From positions 100,455-164,454 of the forward strand of contig QNQO01002047.1 of NCBI GenBank assembly GCA_003290165.1: a stretch of DNA of 64,000 nucleotides, read 5' to 3'. Positions 34,145-46,563 of the stretch are shown in pieces. Position 1 is the stretch's first letter. Each line of letters opens with the position of its first letter. The notes under the pieces are model-generated. The model was not told where the DNA came from, made no database searches, and worked only from the letters and a program-made list of their open reading frames with translations. The DNA comes from Berberis thunbergii (lineage: Eukaryota > Streptophyta > Magnoliopsida > Ranunculales > Berberidaceae). The position numbers and the translations under genes were made by a program.

Positions 34145-34836
34145 GTTGCACTAGCTAATAAGGTCAAATTAATATCTGTTATGAATGGTACTAATTCCTG
34201 TAAGCTCTTATATGTTCCTTTTCCATGCTATATATGTTCTTTTTCCATACTATATCCTGTAAGCTCTTATATGTTCTTTTGCCATACTAATTCATGTAAG
34301 CTCTTATATCCATCATAGGCTTTCACCGCATATATATACCCATTCAAACTAGGGAAGTATAGGTACCCCTTCAAAGACTGCTGGCGTGGAACTTATATCT
34401 TTCCTGTAAAGAATTCCCACTTGAGCTTTAATTAGCTTCCAAATGGTTCTAGGGTTTATCTTTATTTCCTCCTCTGCGTATCTCCTATTATACAAATCTC
34501 CACAATGGTTTAACCATCGTACAAAGGAAGTTGTCAGTTGGAATTAGAAGTTGTCAAATACCCATAACATATCAATATCAAATTCATACCATATTGCTAC
34601 TAATTATACGCATACATGAAATTTGTAAAAAAGTACAAATAAAATATTTTTAACTTTCTTATCGTAATCCTATTATCCAATAGTGGTCCTCTAACATTTA
34701 TTTAATAACAAGTTGTTATAGAAGAAAACAAACAGAAACAAAAAATGAATAGCTCCTTGAAACTAACACTTTGGAAGAAATCGAAGGATTACGGAATCTG
34801 ACTTATATTAGCATATTCTGCAATTGTAATCTTCAT

Positions 34837-34841
34837 GATCC

Positions 34842-34879
<38 letters not shown>

Positions 34880-34890
34880 TATTATTGTTA
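34837..34890. repeat. (TTA)n microsatellite
   Basis: About fifteen TTA/ATT units with one or two interruptions. The stretch around it (34531-35205) is upstream flank of copy C, related to 48318-48700 of copy B ('tacctcctatggcagggga' here, 'tacctgctatggcaggaga' there). Confidence 0.9.
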
Positions 34891-35220
34891 ATATAAGGTT
34901 TGGAAATCCTCAAAACCCTTGCTGCTTTCCAAAAAAAGACATATGTACCTCCTATGGCAGGGGATGAACTAAACCCCAAAAAAATGAAGACACCCAGGAA
35001 GACAGCAGTAGACATGAGATGCCCGGGAGGAGCCACTAGACCCCTCCCCCAAATCCTAGTTTGCTAATTGCAAGACAAAAACAACACTAGAGGTATCTTC
35101 TTATATAGGATGTTAATGAGTGTGGACTTTCTAAATCTATAATTTAATATTTGAAAGGTAGAAGTCAAATCAATGGATTACTTTCATTTGGATTGTACCT
35201 ATATGGGTTACAATTTTCAG

Positions 35221-35690
35221 CAGTCTCTCCTCCTCGAGTGCTTTATTGGGTTTTCCCTCCTACAGGATGGTATGCTCTAAATGTTGATGGCTCATGTATG
35301 GAAAATAACACTACTGGAGGTGTGGTCATTAGAAATGACGAGGGCGAATTTGTAGCGGCTAGACAGTGTATTTTTGGTGAAGGCTCAAATAACTCCGCTG
35401 AGTTGAGGGCCTTACTTGAAGGTTTGCGACTTTGTATTGATCTAGGATTGCGAAGTTGTGTGATCCAAACGGATTCTAGATTGGTCAAACAGTGGATATT
35501 AAATGAAGCTAGCATTCCCTGGTATCTTAGTAATTGGTGGAGGGAAATTAGAGACACTAGTAAGGCATTGACGTGGTATTGTATACACGTGTACAGGGAA
35601 ACTAATTCAGTGGCGGATGCTTTGGCAAGACGGGCGCAAGTGGAACAAATGACAGGGATTTTTCTTGGGACTCGTTGCCTAAACGAATAA
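35221..35690 (+). pseudogene. LINE RNase H domain (RVT_3 type), C-terminal piece of ORF2
   Basis: The frame reads GWYALNVDGSCMENNTTGG (first catalytic Asp), NSAELRALLEGLRL (Glu), VIQTDSRLVKQW (Asp) and ETNSVADALARRAQ (last Asp), then stops at 35690. All four catalytic positions are present. Plant LINEs encode such a domain after the reverse transcriptase, which is missing here through 5' truncation. The frame is open upstream of the insertion point only by chance. Confidence 0.88.
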
Positions 35691-36528
35691 AATCCTTAAT
35701 TATTCTTGATAAGAAGAAGACGGCATATTTAAGATGCACGGATGATAAATGACCTTGTAAATCTAGGCTTGTATCGCTCGGGGTTTGGTTTTAATGCGAG
35801 GGAATGGGGACTGCAGGTGGCATGCTCTGCAATGGCAGGAACAGCGCTGGAACTGATCGGTTGCTGGTACTGGGACAGAGTATGCAAACTGCTCTCTGTT
35901 CCAGTTTTTTAGGTGCGCTCTCTGCCACTTTTCTTGCCTCGTGTTGGTGATCTCTGCGAGACGGTGGTAGCAGCGATCAGGCCTGAAACTCTGCTGAATC
36001 AGTGAATTCAGGGCTGCACATTTCGATGCATTGCACGATGTCTCTGGATTGTGGCAGAGAACAGAGCACTCTGCATATTTGCTCCCTGCTTTACTCATAT
36101 TTTGCTGCCTGATTTTTTATGTTGCAATGCTGGAACAAAGTGCAAATTGTTGTTTAACAGAGTGCTCTCTGCTGCAAAACAGAGTGCTCTCTGTTTCCTG
36201 CTGCTGCTGTTCTGACAATGCGTGTTCGTAGATGATTTGCAATGTTGCAAATTGACAATGGCGTTATTCTGCTGCTAGTGAGAATTAGAGAATGGTTGAC
36301 GCAATATGTTTTCTTTTAGTGCAAGCATGTCTTTAGCTATACAATATGAAGTTGAATATGTATGAGTTACGAGAGTTTTTTCGATCGATTTCAATGATGT
36401 TTTTTCATTGGTTTCTTTCTCGGGTAAAGTCGTCATGTACCCCCGACATGTGTAACAATTTTTTTCCTAGTAATAAAGGTCTGGCATCCCATAGCTGCCC
36501 CTCCCCACTGGAGGTTTAATTAAAAAAT
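35691..36528 (+). other. LINE 3' untranslated region with repeated ACAGAG..CTCTGT motifs
   Basis: The motif 'acagagtgctctctg' or close variants occurs near 35878, 36062, 36157 and 36178, the last as a palindrome (aacagagtgctctctgtt). The end has 'gtaataaaggt' and a C-rich stretch before the A tail. Confidence 0.6.
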
Positions 36529-36567
36529 AAAAAAAAAAAAAAAAAAAAAAAAGGTTACAATTTTCAG

Positions 36568-38640
36568 TGCCTAACTCAAATAAACAGGATTGTGAAGAAT
36601 GGTGTTTGCTTAAACCAAATGATTTCAACTGAATTCAAGGCAAGTTTTAAGCTGGCTTTAGATGTTTTATTGTCCAACCTAATGAATACATAGATGCTGA
36701 AGCAAATGTATTTCATATCCTTTGTATCTAATCTTTCTAAATGATGAACTTTGAACCATGTAGTATGCATACTTTATAGCATTTGATATGGACAGGCTTT
36801 TTATTGCAGTCAATCTTCTCATTTTCCTTTTTATCAAGTTTTCTTTTTATATGGGCAAAAATAATAATGACTAAGTTCTCTTTTATTAAGTTTTATCCGA
36901 CAGGCATCACGTACCGTATACAATTTTCTTTAGGTCCCCTGCAAGTGAGCTTACCACAAAATCAACAAATTCTAATCCTGGGTTGAAGTTTGCCAAATGG
37001 TCAGTTCCACAATTAGTCATTTATAGACAATAATCGATTTCATGAAATCTTTGAATCAACTGTTGAATTCTCCCATAAACCGAATGGCTTTCCATGGAGG
37101 ACGAAACTTATGCTTTGACATAGTTGGTGGAGTCTGTGCTAATTGGAAACTGATGTTGTTCACAGGCTTAAAACCTAGTTCGATTCCTTAGAAATCTATA
37201 CAGCTTTGCTTATCTTGCACAAAAAATGAAAATCAAGTAAATTTCTGGCAAAATATTTTATCTGAATGGTGAACAGATTATAATCTCCTTCCATTTATTC
37301 ATTAATTATAAGAACTGAGAAGTCAAGCTTGATTTTAATTTTTATCATTTTGACCGACCATCTTTACGTAAATAATAAGAAGAAAAAAACCCAGTAGGAA
37401 TTAGAATGAACAATGCAATAGCAATATATCGAGAATATTTACTTCCATAATTTATCATTTTTTGTACGTCACAATAAATATTTCTTTATGAATTTATGGA
37501 ATCAACTAAATATTTTCTTGAATGTAGGTTTGAATTTGGTCCAAATGGACCGACAAATTCACATTATTCATTTAAACAAAAAAAATCAACTTTTTTTAAT
37601 CACTTGTCAGCAATAAAAGCTCAATTAACAATACAATTCTTTTGTAAATAGACATGCAACTTAGAGGAATTTTTTTTCAAAGTAACCGTTACATGTAGAG
37701 ATCTTTAAGAATGTCAGAGCAACGACTATAAGGTTTACATGTAAAATTTTATTTAATAGGAAAAATATGCATAATATACAGAAGAATGCCCTCTCACAGA
37801 GAGCCCTCCCAATGGGGGAAATCTAGAGATGAAAATCACATACATAAGGGAAACATATATTACCCATGAAGGACAATTTAAGATCATTGATAAATCTCAA
37901 AATTTGCAAATAGGCAGAAGAGTGCCTTCTCATAATCTCATTAGGCGCTCTGTTCTGTTCGATACAGGCTAGCCTGAGATTTTAAAGCCTGACCGCAAAT
38001 GCCAAAAAAGTTGCCTCTTTAGTGCATGTGGGCTTTGAAATCTTTGGTACTAAGAGTATGTTTAGTCAGTCATTTTTCTTGGGAAATGAAATCCATTTCT
38101 CTTGTTATGCAGATTTTCCCTGTTTTGTTGTCTATTTGCTTATAGGAAATCAATTCTTCATAAAATTGTTTTCCACTTTTCCCTAACTCATGAGAATCTA
38201 GGTCTGAGGGAGAGGTCTCGGATCAAATTTACAAAAAGGGTTTCAATTTCTATGTCAATTTTCTATGCAACCAAACAGACCTAAAAGGAAAAGAGAAGTG
38301 AGGGTGGAAAACTACATAAAAGGTCATTCAAAATAGGCCGCCTTCAAGGGCACCTCTGCTTAGTTAGCATGCTCCTTCTCATTGTGAATTTGTATCAGCT
38401 AGTAGGCAATGATAAACTTTGTAAATTAAGAGTGCCTAAAGCGCCTAGATGGAGGGCATGCTCTTTCTCATATGTCGGATATTAGGCCTGAAATCCATAA
38501 ATTTGCAAAGAGTTTACAATTTTATACAGACACGATACAAAGTTTTTTTTTCAAGCAAGGAGTCTACACTATGTCAATGGATGTTGTAATATACTAAAAT
38601 TGAGAAACTTACAATTATCCACATATGCAACAATATATTA
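36568..38640. other. upstream flank of copy C, no recognisable gene
   Basis: This is AT-rich sequence with scattered similarity to the flanks of copies A and B, for example 36986-37200 against 20350-20490 (GTCCACAGG..AACCTAGTTC). Nothing codes convincingly. Confidence 0.5.
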
Positions 38641-38644
38641 TCAG

Positions 38645-38757
38645 GTGGCACCAGGAGTTCCCCCAAACACTTCAGTAACTATGATTGTTTTACTCTTCTT
38701 AGTAGTGAAACGGAAGTGGTACTGAAGGTATTGAGGGAACTCTAGGGGACACCTCAT
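38645..38757 (-). pseudogene. unrecognised terminal exon-like segment (copy 2 of 3)
   Basis: Minus strand YLQYHFRFTTKKSKTIIVTE continues to VFGGTPGAT and a stop. It is the most regular of the three copies. The neighbouring 38784-39140 recurs at 63165-63484. Confidence 0.4.
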
Positions 38758-39179
38758 GTAATGTACCCTCTCTAGCTCTTGTAAACATTGTATAGGGTGT
38801 GGTTTATTGATTAAAATCTAACTCATAGATAAACTGAATTGAAGGCATTTTTTTGGCTAATAAAAACTGAAGGCAATTTTTAAGCTGGCTTTAGATGTTT
38901 TAGTATATCCGACCTATTTGTAAGCTTGCCCAGAATACGATGACTGGTGACATGAATGTATGATACTCATATGTTCCTTCTAACAACCTCTCTCTATAAT
39001 ATAACACAAATCAAATTTCTTATGGACACGCTTATTAATTACTGCAGTCAATCTTTCTACAAAACCAACATCAGCAAAACCAGAACACCATGTAATATAT
39101 CTACATTCAATTCCACTTCGTGTATTTTGCAAGCATACTTAAGAATGTCAAATTTCTACAACTTTCTCACAATTTAATT

Positions 39180-40300
39180 CAAAAAATTTCATGTGTTTGT
39201 ATGGAGTGAAAGTGTTTTTATATAGTGGTGATGTGTAAGGTGGATGACAATGGTGGAAGACATTAGTGGATGACTTCAGGCAAAGTAGGTAGTGTTAGCT
39301 ACGAAATGGACTTTGTTGTGGGTTTTGTTGTGATTTTTGTTGTGGTCAAAATGAGTAAAAAAATCTTGATGGCTTGAAAATATCCATGAGTCTTGAATTT
39401 TGAAAAACTGTCAAATTTCACGACTAAGGCTCTGATACCAATTTTTATGAAAAAACAACAATTTTTCTATCAACCAGATTATTGTTGATATGTTGTTTCA
39501 TTGATTATGTGGTGAGCATTTGATTGGTACATATTACAAAAATGCATAGAACGGTATGACTATGTATGAACCTCATGAGAGTGAAATCGATAGTAGGCGT
39601 ATGTAGGTACTAGGTTTATGTCATGTGGTAAAGATTACTTTCCCAGCAACAAAATACACTATAGAGCTAATTAAAGTTTTGATAATAGACTTGGAAATAA
39701 CTTTAATAGTAACTCGAGCAAAACAACCAGAGTTTACAGTCTACTTATTTTTCTATAGCTCTTGTCCAACATTAAAAACATATAGGAAAGAAAGTTGAAG
39801 AGAAGTTACTGGTTATCTTATATATTTTTCATTATTAATTGTCACCCCCTGATTTTTGAAGAAAACGAAAAATCCCAAAATTCACGTAGGATTATCCGTT
39901 TCTCCAAAACCCGGGACGTGAAATTCAATAACAACATACACATTTAGCAGCAACGACTAAAACATAGTTTAAAAAATAGAAACAAACTAAAATTAATAAT
40001 AAAACTCTAACCCGGAAAGACTGACATTCCTTGATATTAAAAATTAAAAGTACTATCTGAAGGGTTACTTATTGTTGGGAATGCAATCAATTCTCCAATT
40101 GTTTCGATATATTTTGATGTTGGACGACAGGTTATACCAAAATAAGTACGATAGAGACTTGATCATTGTGCCTCATATTGAGAAAGATTGAAATATTGGG
40201 GTCGGTTTGGCAGTAGCAACAAAAGAGTGCCCACGTACACTGCGTATAACTCTGTATGATAGAGCCTCGAACTATCACAAATGATGCTTAACTAACTAGC
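39180..40300. other. gene-free stretch with possible LTR-element debris
   Basis: 'ggctctgatacca' at 39428-39440 is the reverse complement of a plant primer-binding site followed by LTR-like sequence (a minus-strand element start). 'tgtcaccccctgatttttgaag' at about 39840 resembles the start of some gypsy LTRs. Neither could be paired with a partner LTR or TSD. No coding sequence seen. Confidence 0.35.
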
Positions 40301-40308
40301 AATCAAAA

Positions 40309-40610
40309 CCAAATTGACATTTTTGTAACAATCTAAAAAGTAGTAACACTTTTGAGCTATAACAATCCACAAAGCAATTTTACACATTTTCACAAACAAA
40401 GTAATTCAATAATTGTATAACCACAAATAGTATGGGCTTACAAGTGAGGCTATTCATGGTGATCCAATTTATTGTATCATTTTTTTTTGTAGCTATTTTT
40501 TATTTTGTTGACTAAATTTAGTTTTGACTTGAAAGTGTTTGGTGGATTGCAATAGCTCAAAAGTGTTACTATTTTTTAAGTTGTTACAAATATGCCTATT
40601 TGGTGTAGTG
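40309..40610. mobile_element. CACTA-type MITE remnant at the left edge of block B
   Basis: Paralogue of the 12376-12687 MITE. The right terminus (..CTATTTGGTGTAGTG) and the following AGT are kept, but the left CACTACAC end is gone and unrelated sequence precedes it. The duplication breakpoint therefore lies at or inside this element. Confidence 0.75.
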
Positions 40611-41498
40611 AGTGTTCAACTACTGGTAATATTCATAGCTGATGTTAGGATACAAATGGCAATTATCAAGGTCATAAGTATTCTGCTAACAATCAAATTA
40701 TTTTGCAATGAAACAAGGATTCCTTATTGCTTGTTTGGTACTTGTAAAGGTACTTCAATGAGATTAAATTTATGAAATGCAGAAAGCAAGGAATAAGATC
40801 CCTGCTGTGTAAGGTGCTGCAGGACTCAATTTATATCCATTCCCCAAGTAAATGCATCCATCACTCACAAACATGCCACCATGAACGGGAGGCACCTGTA
40901 TCCGCAGTCCATAGGTTGTCGTGTCCATTGCATATATAGCATATTGCGAATCATCAGATCCCGCAAACAAAATATTATTAGCTACCATTACAGGACCTGA
41001 TGCAGTAGAATTTCTTGGGTTGGCCGCAAACTGAAGGACTTTACCTATGGAAACATCTAGTGCTAACCATCCACTAGCAGTGGGAGTTTTCATGGACGGT
41101 GCAAGAGTGAAATTTGAGTGATTATTGTTAACTATGTTCACATACACCTTTTCCCAATCAATGGCGGCTCCCCAGATACCTCCTCCACCCAAACCGCTAG
41201 GGGCAGCTCCCTATATGCATAAAGATGTTTAATACTTATATTAGTCCTAGGTAAATGTAAAAATGATGAGATGCGAAAAACTTACAGAAGACCAAATAGT
41301 GTGTACATTATCATGGTCTTGAGCCCATGCAAATCCATTTTTCAGCACTGCAATAAGAAGTTTCCGCTTCTTTTTATTGAGAACTTGACTAAGCATCATT
41401 GGCGCCTCCTCCAAATCAGCATCTGGGTTAGGATTACGAGGGCAACTAGGGGTTGGTAAATTATTACAAACAAAAAACCATAGGTCATACCATTTTAC

Positions 41499-42165
41499 TG
41501 TTGAGACAAATACCAATAAAACAATATCAAGGAAATAATCTAAAGCAATAATAAACAAGACACCAAGATTTACGTGGAAAACCCTTCAATGTGAAGGGAA
41601 AAACCACGGGAAAAATACGAGAGAATCCACTAATCAAATAAAAAGAAGTACAATAACTTCTCAAGCTTTTTTACTCAAAGCTTGAGTAATACAATGAGTA
41701 AATAACACAGGTTACCTCACAGCAGATTAACCCAAAACTCCTTAAACTTCTTCTACCAAATCAATTAAAAAACTAAGTCGATATCGCAGCCACGCATCAC
41801 ACTTTGCCACACAAAATCACGCCCAAAGAATTAAACACAAAGTCACCGTCCACGAGCACACAGCCTTACCAAACACCAAAGTCACTATGTTCTCTGTTGC
41901 TTATTCACGCAGCAACTTATCTGAAAACACTATGAATAAAACATTGTTTTATGCACCTATTTATACTTATTTGGAGCTATCCAACACCGCTTCAAATAGA
42001 ACTTTGTTTCTATTTAATTAACCAACTGCCAACTCATTCCTTATTCAAAACAAAAACTCTATTTGTGTTTCTTATTGAAGACATTTTTCCTTATTCAACC
42101 AAACTTGAAATTATGTTTGATTAATTACCAAAGTTGGATCCACCCTAATGGGCTGGACCTCAACA
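41499..42165 (-). repeat. 3' LTR of the Tnt1-like element, copy B
   Basis: 667 bp; here the terminal TG is intact (TGTTGAGAC on the plus strand). The polypurine tract AAGGGGAGATT on the minus strand lies at 42166-42176. Confidence 0.9.
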
Positions 42166-42176
42166 AATCTCCCCTT

Positions 42177-45100
42177 CCAGACCATTAGGGAAGAATCACC
42201 ACCTAATCATATTAGGCCATTCCAATGAGTACTCTACAAAACTCATGTTTCCTTTTGGAACTACTTTTGTCATCATGTCAGAAGGATTTTCATTAATATG
42301 AATCTTTGTAACTTGGAAACAATTTTTCTCAAGCACATCATGTATCCAATGGTAACGTGTATCAATATGCTTGGTAAGTCCATGGTATGTGGCATTCTTA
42401 CTCAACTCTATAGCACTCTGACTATCACAATGCACCACATACTTATTATGATTCACACCCAGCTCCTTGAGCAATCTTTTCAATCATAACATTTCCTTCT
42501 CTGCTTCATTAATGGCAAAATACTCGGCTTCAGTAGTTGACAAAGCAACACATTTTTGCAATTTAGACTGTCAAGCTATAGCTCCCCTTGCAAAAGTGAA
42601 AACATAAATTGAAGTCGACCTCTTCTTGTCTAAATCACCTGCAAAATCTGCATCTCTGTACCCTTCTAACAAAGCTCTTGAATTACCAAAGCTTAAACAA
42701 AGCTTTGAAGTACATTTCAAATATCTCATAATCCATTTAACTACATCCCAATGTTATTTTCCTGGATTTTCTGAATACCTACTCACAACACTAACTGCTT
42801 GAGCAATATTTGGTCTTGTACAAACCATAGCATACATCAAACACCCTTCAGAAGAGGAGTATGGAATACCTGACATATGCTTCTTTTCTTCATCAGTACG
42901 AGGAGATAACTTGGCACTTAACTTGAAGTGATTAGCAAGTGGAGTACTCACGGGCTTAGCATCATTCATGTTGAACCTTTCAAGTATTTTTTCAACATAC
43001 TTTCCTTGTGACAACCACAACTTTTTTTTTTGTCACGTGTAATATTTATCCCTAGGATGTGTTGAGCTGGCCCCAAGTCTTTCATATCAAAAAAAGCTAA
43101 ACAAATCTTTTTTCAACCTGTCAATCATATCAACATCTTTTCCAACAAATAGCATATCATCAACATAAATCAAGAGAATAATGAAGCTATCAGGCAAAAA
43201 ATATCTGACATAAACACAATGGTCTAGAAGTGTTCTCTTGTAGCCATGTCCTACCATAAAGAAATCAAGCTTCTTATACCATTGTCTCGGAGCCTGTTTC
43301 AATCCATAAAGGTTTTTCTTCAATCTGCAAACCATATGTTCCTTCCCTTTCACTTCAAAACCCTCTGGTTGTGCCATGTAAATTTCTTCATGCAGATCCC
43401 CATGAAGAAATGCAGTTTTAACATGTAACTGTTCAATCTCAAGATCCAAGCTAGCTGCAAGACTTAACACCACTCTAATGGATGTCATATTCACTACAGG
43501 TGAGAATATCTCATCAAAATCTATCCCCTTCTTTTGAGCAAAGCCTTTTACCACTAACCGAGCTTTGTGCTTCACATTCCTTCCATCACCATCCTTTTTC
43601 AATTTTGACACCCATTTGTTCTTCAAAGGTTTTCTACCTTTTGGAATCTCAACTAAATCAAAAGTACCATTCTTATGCAAGGAACTCATCTCTTCTTGCA
43701 TAGCTTTCATCCAGCTATCTTTATGTTTATGATCTAGTACTTCCTGAAAATTTTCTAGCACCTTCTTCTATAAGGAAAACATCTCATCATTGGGATACCT
43801 CTTTGAAGGTTGATGCTCTCTGGTAGACCTTCTTAATTAAGACTCTACTATTTCTTACTGAAGAGGTTGCTCTTCATGCGCAGTCTCATCTGTTTCTACA
43901 TGATCATCATTAACAACTTAATTTTCTGGCATATGGTCACCAACTATATCATCTGGAATTTCTCCTCCATTTTCAACATGCGGCAAAGGAAGAGGAAGTG
44001 GTGTAAGATCTGCTACCTCATTATTTATCTGTTTGGGATTTTCAATTTTCTCAAAATCTGCAATGGTATGATCTTCATAAAATACCACATCGCTGCTTCT
44101 AATAATTTTCTTATTCTCAGGATCTCATTATCTGTAGCCAAATTGCATGTTCATCTCCATAACCAATGAAAATACATGGAGATGTCTTCTCATCAAGCTT
44201 TAATCTCTTCTCCTTCGGTACATGAACAAATGTTTTACAGCCAAATACCTTCAAATGAGAGTATGAACTATCTTTCCCTCTCCATACTCTTTCTGGAATG
44301 TCACCATCTAAAGGAAATGAAGGAGACCTGTTGGTGAGATAACAAGTTGTACTAGCAACTTCGGACCAAAACTCTTTTGGCAATTTAACCATGCGAAGCA
44401 TGCATCTCACCTTTTCTACAATAGTCCGATTCATTCTTTCTGCTACTCCATTATGCTATGGAGTGCCAGGAACTGTCTTTTCATACCGTATACTAAGCTA
44501 ACTACAATAAGCTTTAATTCTTTTGATGTGTACTCGCCACCATTATCACTGCGGAGACACTTCAAAACTCTATCTGTTTCTCTTTCAACCTTGGCATGAA
44601 ACTGCTGGAATAGCTGAAAAAACTGGTTCTTAGATCTAAGAAAATATATCCACACCTTTCTTGATGCATCATCAATAAATGTCAAGAAATATGTACTACC
44701 ACCAAGAGAATCTACTTCAATGGGACCACAAACATCAGTGTAAACCAAATCTAACAAGCCATATTTTCTTTTTGATGATCTACGAAATGCAACTCTATGA
44801 TGTTTACCAAATAAACAATAATCACCGGGGTTAAGAAGAGTATCTTTCAAGGAGGGAATTAATTTCTTTTTTTCTAAGAGTTGCATACATTTCTCATATG
44901 GGGTGGAGTAGAATAAATCCATTTTTTGCCAAAATCCATTTCCCATCTTCACACTGCCAAAATCTCCTGCTCTATAAGTAGTGAATTAGTCTTTCCTTGG
45001 GATTGCATGATAAGATGCACTAGTGTCAATAATCCATTCACTTTCTTCATTTGCAACATGCAAACATTCACCTTCGCCATACAAAAGAGCCACGGGTTCA

Positions 45101-45891
45101 TCAGTAACAGCAGCTGTAGCTTCTTTACTATCACCATTCTTCACTTTTCCCTCTTTCAAATCTCTTTTGTAACTATAACATTGTTTTCTGAAATGGCCTG
45201 GTTTACAACAATAATGACACTTAAAACTTTTATCTCTTGAATTTGATCTTCCTCTTGACTTATCACGGTTCTTATCATAACCATGGTCTTTCTTATATTT
45301 TTCTCTCCCCCTGTTTTCAGTCACAAGTATTTGGGAATGATCACTACCGACAGACTTCCTTCTAGTTTCTTCATTAAATAAACTACTGGTAACCAACTTC
45401 ATGGTAAGTTGTCCATTCGATGATGAATTACTAACCGACACCACCAATGTTTTTCAGGTAATGAACTAAGAAGTAATAATGTTTGCATTTCCTCATCTAA
45501 TACTATCTTCATGTTGGACAATTGATTCACCACACTTTACACCTCATTCAAGTGCTCAGCAATAGAACTACATTCCTTGAATTTCAAGTTCACTAACTTC
45601 CTGATCAAGAAGGCCTTGTTTGCAGCGGTTTTTCTTTCATATAAATTCAGGAGTTTGGTCCAAAGAGCATGTGCAGACGTCTCAGCTCTGTTTAACTTTT
45701 TCCACTCTTCTTCTGACATATCCTTGGGTTTAGCTGCATCTCCCTCAATTGGAGGGTACAAATTCTTACAGTATAATATGTCTTCCATCTTGACTTTCCA
45801 AATAACATAGTTTGAGTCATTGAGGCTAATCATCCTTGTATTGTTGTTATTCTCCATGTCAACTCTCTTAATTGACAATCTCCCAACAATT
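42177..45891 (-). pseudogene. Tnt1-like gag-pol polyprotein, copy B, multiply broken
   Basis: Same domain order as in copy A: gag (45850-45000; zinc knuckle CHYCCKPGHFRKQC, with Cys for Arg after the second Cys), protease with a Gly-to-Ser change in the active-site triad region (WIIDTSASYHA instead of DTGAS), GAG-pre-integrase (CLFGKHHRVAF), integrase (LVYTDVCGPIEV, RSDNGGEYTSKEL, EFWSEVASTTCYLTNR), reverse transcriptase (43761-43087, one open frame including LLIYVDDMLFVG) and RNase H (ending 42196, identical in protein to copy A). The reverse transcriptase frame is longer and cleaner than in copy A. Stops and shifts elsewhere, plus the DTSAS change, make it inactive. Confidence 0.9.
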
Positions 45892-45903
45892 GCTCTGATA
45901 CCA
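45892..45903 (-). other. primer-binding site, Tnt1-like element copy B
   Basis: TGGTATCAGAGC on the minus strand, three bases inside the 5' LTR. Confidence 0.9.
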
Positions 45904-45906
45904 CTA

Positions 45907-46563
45907 TGTTGAGACAAATATAAAGGAAATAATCTAAAGCAATAATAAACGAGACACCAAGATTTACGTGAAAACCCCTTCAATGTAAAGGAAAAAACCA
46001 CGGGGCAAATCCGAGAGAATCCACTAATCAAATAAGAAGAAGTATAATAACTTCTCAAGCTTTTTTGCCCAAAGCTTGAGTAATACAAAGAGTAAATAAC
46101 ACTGGTTACCTCACTGCAAATTAACCCAAAAGCTCATTCAACTTCTTCTATCAAATCAATCGACAAAACTAAGTCAATATCGCAGCCACGCGTCACACTT
46201 TGTCGCACAAAATTGCGCCCAAAGAATCAGACACAAAGTCATTGTCCACGCGCACACAACCGCACCAAACACCAAAAAGAATATTATGTTCTCTGTTGCT
46301 TATTCACGCAGCAGCTTCTCTGAAAACACTATGAATAAAACTCTGTTTATGCACTTAATTATACTTCTTTGCAGCCGCCCAACACCGCCTCAAATATAAC
46401 TTTGTTTCTATTTAATTAACCAGTTGCCAACTCATTCCTTACTCAAAACAAAAACTTTGTTTTTGTTTGTTATTGAAAATATTTTTCCTTATTCAACCAA
46501 ACTTGAAATTATGTTAGATTAATTATCACAGTTAGATCCACCCTAATGGGCTCGACCTCAACA
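45907..46563 (-). repeat. 5' LTR of the Tnt1-like element, copy B
   Basis: 657 bp; partner of 41499-42165. It shares small differences from the 3' LTR with its counterpart in copy A. Confidence 0.9.

Larger units (their letters stand above)
23033..34530 (-). pseudogene. PVA-dehydrogenase-like PQQ gene, copy C (dead, rearranged)
   Basis: Minus-strand pieces: about 34530-34440 (GDLYNRRYAEEEIKINPRT) and 34400-34145 (LNGYIYAVKA), the latter scrambled by three local copies of 'cctgtaagctcttatatgttc'. After the gypsy element come 26513-26360 (GPTVVIAFKRATGVLVWKTQ, LDDHKNAIVTMSG), 26190-25892, and 25588-25285 (FDIDTGKLKWYRQL, FGEAPKMLSVVVNGTK, FAWALDHDNGNNIW). A second, partial set lies at 24205-23250 (FGEAPKMLSVVVNGTK, FAWALDRDNGNTIWSS), then 23200-23036 (VNNNCSNFILAL). 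So the central exons were tandemly duplicated. The copy is further broken by a gag relic (24709-25255), a MITE (25594-25888) and the gypsy element (26514-34144). It is more diverged from A and B than they are from each other. No intact frame remains. Confidence 0.78.
35221..36552 (+). mobile_element. 5'-truncated LINE with RNase H
   Basis: The 15-bp target duplication GGTTACAATTTTCAG (35206-35220 and 36553-36567) brackets 1332 bp that ends in an A24 tail. This is target-primed reverse transcription of a non-LTR element cut off at its 5' end. Only the C-terminal RNase H frame and a long 3' UTR remain. The perfect, long TSD indicates a fairly recent insertion. Confidence 0.92.
41499..46563 (-). 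mobile_element. Tnt1-like Ty1/copia element in copy B
   Basis: LTRs are 41499-42165 and 45907-46563, with TSD TTTAC at 41494-41498 and 46564-46568. It sits at the same codon boundary of the PQQ exon as the element in copy A and shares its private features, such as the extra 'accaataaaacaat' in the 3' LTR. It is therefore the same insertion event carried along by segmental duplication. Confidence 0.94.
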
